Of a stretch of DNA of 64,000 nucleotides, positions 62,889 to 64,000 are shown in pieces. The notes under the pieces are model-generated. The model did no database searches. It had not been told where the DNA came from and worked only from the letters and a program-made list of their open reading frames with translations. How positions within the stretch are numbered: position 1 is the stretch's first letter; every line of letters starts with the position of its first letter. The stretch comes from Aeoliella mucimassa (GTDB lineage: Bacteria; Planctomycetota; Planctomycetia; Pirellulales; Lacipirellulaceae): NCBI RefSeq assembly GCF_007748035.1, contig NZ_CP036278.1, positions 1,178,001 to 1,242,000 of the forward strand. The letters run 5' to 3'. The position numbers were made by a program, and so were the translations under genes.

Positions 62889-64000
62889 TTACGGAACGTG
62901 ATTCTCGGGCACGGCAAAGAAACCGCCACCGAATCCACCGCCACCCATGCCTCCACTCTTGCTGCCGAAGCCACCTTGGTTATCGCCAAGCTCGACGCGG
63001 CGAATCACTTCACTAATCTCTTCGTGTACTGCACGTGTTTGTGTGATCACCAGTACCGACTTCGGCACCCACTGTTGCGAGGGGGGAGATTGACCACTAC
63101 TTACGGCCACCTTTTCTGCCTTGGAAACGATCAAACTGATCGTGCCAGGAGCGTCGTCGCTTTGACGCTTCCAGCTATCGGGAGCCACCATAAAAGGAAG
63201 ATGGATGTTAAGACTTTCGGCCATCGGGGCGTCGAGTCGATAGTACACAGTGATCACTTCGTTCATGTCGACCGGCTGCGTTTCTGCGCGGGGCTTCGAC
63301 GAACGTAGCGCGGTACGATAAGTCTCCAGCAGGTGGAGCACTTCGTCCAAGATGGGCTCGGTTGCATACACGACCAACGTGCCTGGCAGGGCAGGGCGTA
63401 GGTCGGCGTCTTGCCGACCGTTCTCGACCCACACGTCGCTGGTTTGCGAAATGATGGCTTCGATCAACGCATCGGCTTCGCTATTGTCGCGACACAAATC
63501 GCGTACATCGAACACGGCTGTCTTCAGCACGCGACCCGCTTCCTCCTGACTGGTGATCCAAATCACCCCGTCTTGAATCACGTAGGTAAGTTTCAGATCG
63601 AGTAGCATCGCTTGCAGCACAGTCGCAAGCGGGCGTTTGTCGATGGTAATCGTCACTGGCTGACGGAGCCGAATGCGCAAACCCTCCAGTGCGCTGGCCT
63701 CCAGGCGGATGTCGGCCTCGGTCTCCGTGGCCAGTTCCGCGACTGCTTCTTCCAGCGGAGTATCGCGGAACTTCACCGAGACTTCTTGCTTGAGTTTCTC
63801 GCGAAGCGTTTCGTGCTGCAGCGGTTCGGCGATGATCGTCCGGCGGCCGTTGTGAAGCAGTGCTTCGAGTAACGCTTGAAGCTGAAGGTGCTCCTTGTCA
63901 CATTGCCGCACGAACAGCACGTCGCCGATCAGATTGATCGCTCCAACGGGACCTCCGTTCTCGACCCACGAATCCGAAGCAACGGTTGAGATCACCGTGT
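62889..64000 (-). CDS. Hypothetical protein with STN-like region, 3' part (continues beyond the window)
   Basis: At least 368 codons, open to the window edge, so the true start lies outside. Visible parts are a secretin/TonB N-terminal (STN)-like stretch (VSVKFRDTPLEEAVAELATE and LRQPVTITIDKRPLATVLQA, then DLKLTYVIQDGVIWITS) and a second similar alpha/beta unit (VFDVRDLC...). The tail is Gly-rich and rich in Phe/Ser (GGMGGGGFGGGFF). Such planctomycete proteins are probably exported. The function is unknown. Confidence 0.7.
   Translation of the reverse strand, partial: TVISTVASDSWVENGGPVGAINLIGDVLFVRQCDKEHLQLQALLEALLHNGRRTIIAEPLQHETLREKLKQEVSVKFRDTPLEEAVAELATETEADIRLEASALEGLRIRLRQPVTITIDKRPLATVLQAMLLDLKLTYVIQDGVIWITSQEEAGRVLKTAVFDVRDLCRDNSEADALIEAIISQTSDVWVENGRQDADLRPALPGTLVVYATEPILDEVLHLLETYRTALRSSKPRAETQPVDMNEVITVYYRLDAPMAESLNIHLPFMVAPDSWKRQSDDAPGTISLIVSKAEKVAVSSGQSPPSQQWVPKSVLVITQTRAVHEEISEVIRRVELGDNQGGFGSKSGGMGGGGFGGGFFAVPENHVP

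Overview
The window reads as a chromosomal segment of a planctomycete, most likely of the order Pirellulales. Several signs point there. Secreted proteins carry the planctomycete N-terminal LEPR-type motif, a dockerin-like 'ADYTVWRDxLG' repeat or a PEP-CTERM tail. An ECF sigma factor is coupled to a large Ser/Thr kinase with TPR repeats. BBP7-like outer-membrane proteins and a GAF/HlyD-PqqD/M50 gene cluster are also present. No rRNA, complete tRNA, CRISPR array or prophage was recognised.

Positions 1-5319 hold one large minus-strand gene for a matrixin-like, cadherin-like and dockerin-bearing secreted protein. It is broken into three pieces by two insertion sequences: an IS630-family element (65-1224, with TA duplication) and an IS110-family element (about 2469-3838, with a long 3' non-coding end that may encode a bridge RNA). 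Next come a kinase/sigma pair (5477-9217), a PEP-CTERM protein, a pyruvyl-transferase-like operon, a glyoxalase-like gene and a phosphodiesterase/phosphatase. After these lies a choloylglycine-hydrolase-like gene whose last codons are interrupted by a group II intron (about 15875-17871). A TRIC-type channel and an outer-membrane protein follow.

Positions 19927-26396 form a translation-factor island. epmA, an M48 protease, lemA and efp lie on the minus strand, and epmB and an rlmN-like gene lie divergently on the plus strand. They include the lysine aminomutase, ligase and target of the EF-P beta-lysylation pathway. Then come a tandem-repeat PEP-CTERM protein, an outer-membrane barrel, a DNA methyltransferase with a GIY-YIG-like tail, a sugar isomerase/epimerase, lysA, a secreted hypothetical and infA.

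Positions 36184-46865 carry a probable export or peptide-processing set: GAF-HlyD, HlyD, PqqD-M50-HlyD, an AsmA-like giant and a gluzincin. This is the best candidate here for an undescribed system. The rest is mostly housekeeping: glyA, a response regulator, a TPR protein, an alpha/beta hydrolase, an endonuclease III-like protein, oligoendopeptidase F, a MATE transporter and a DinB protein. A glucan-synthesis operon (opgG, a small gene, opgH) follows, with a 10-bp tandem repeat directly upstream of opgH. The window ends inside a minus-strand gene of unknown function.
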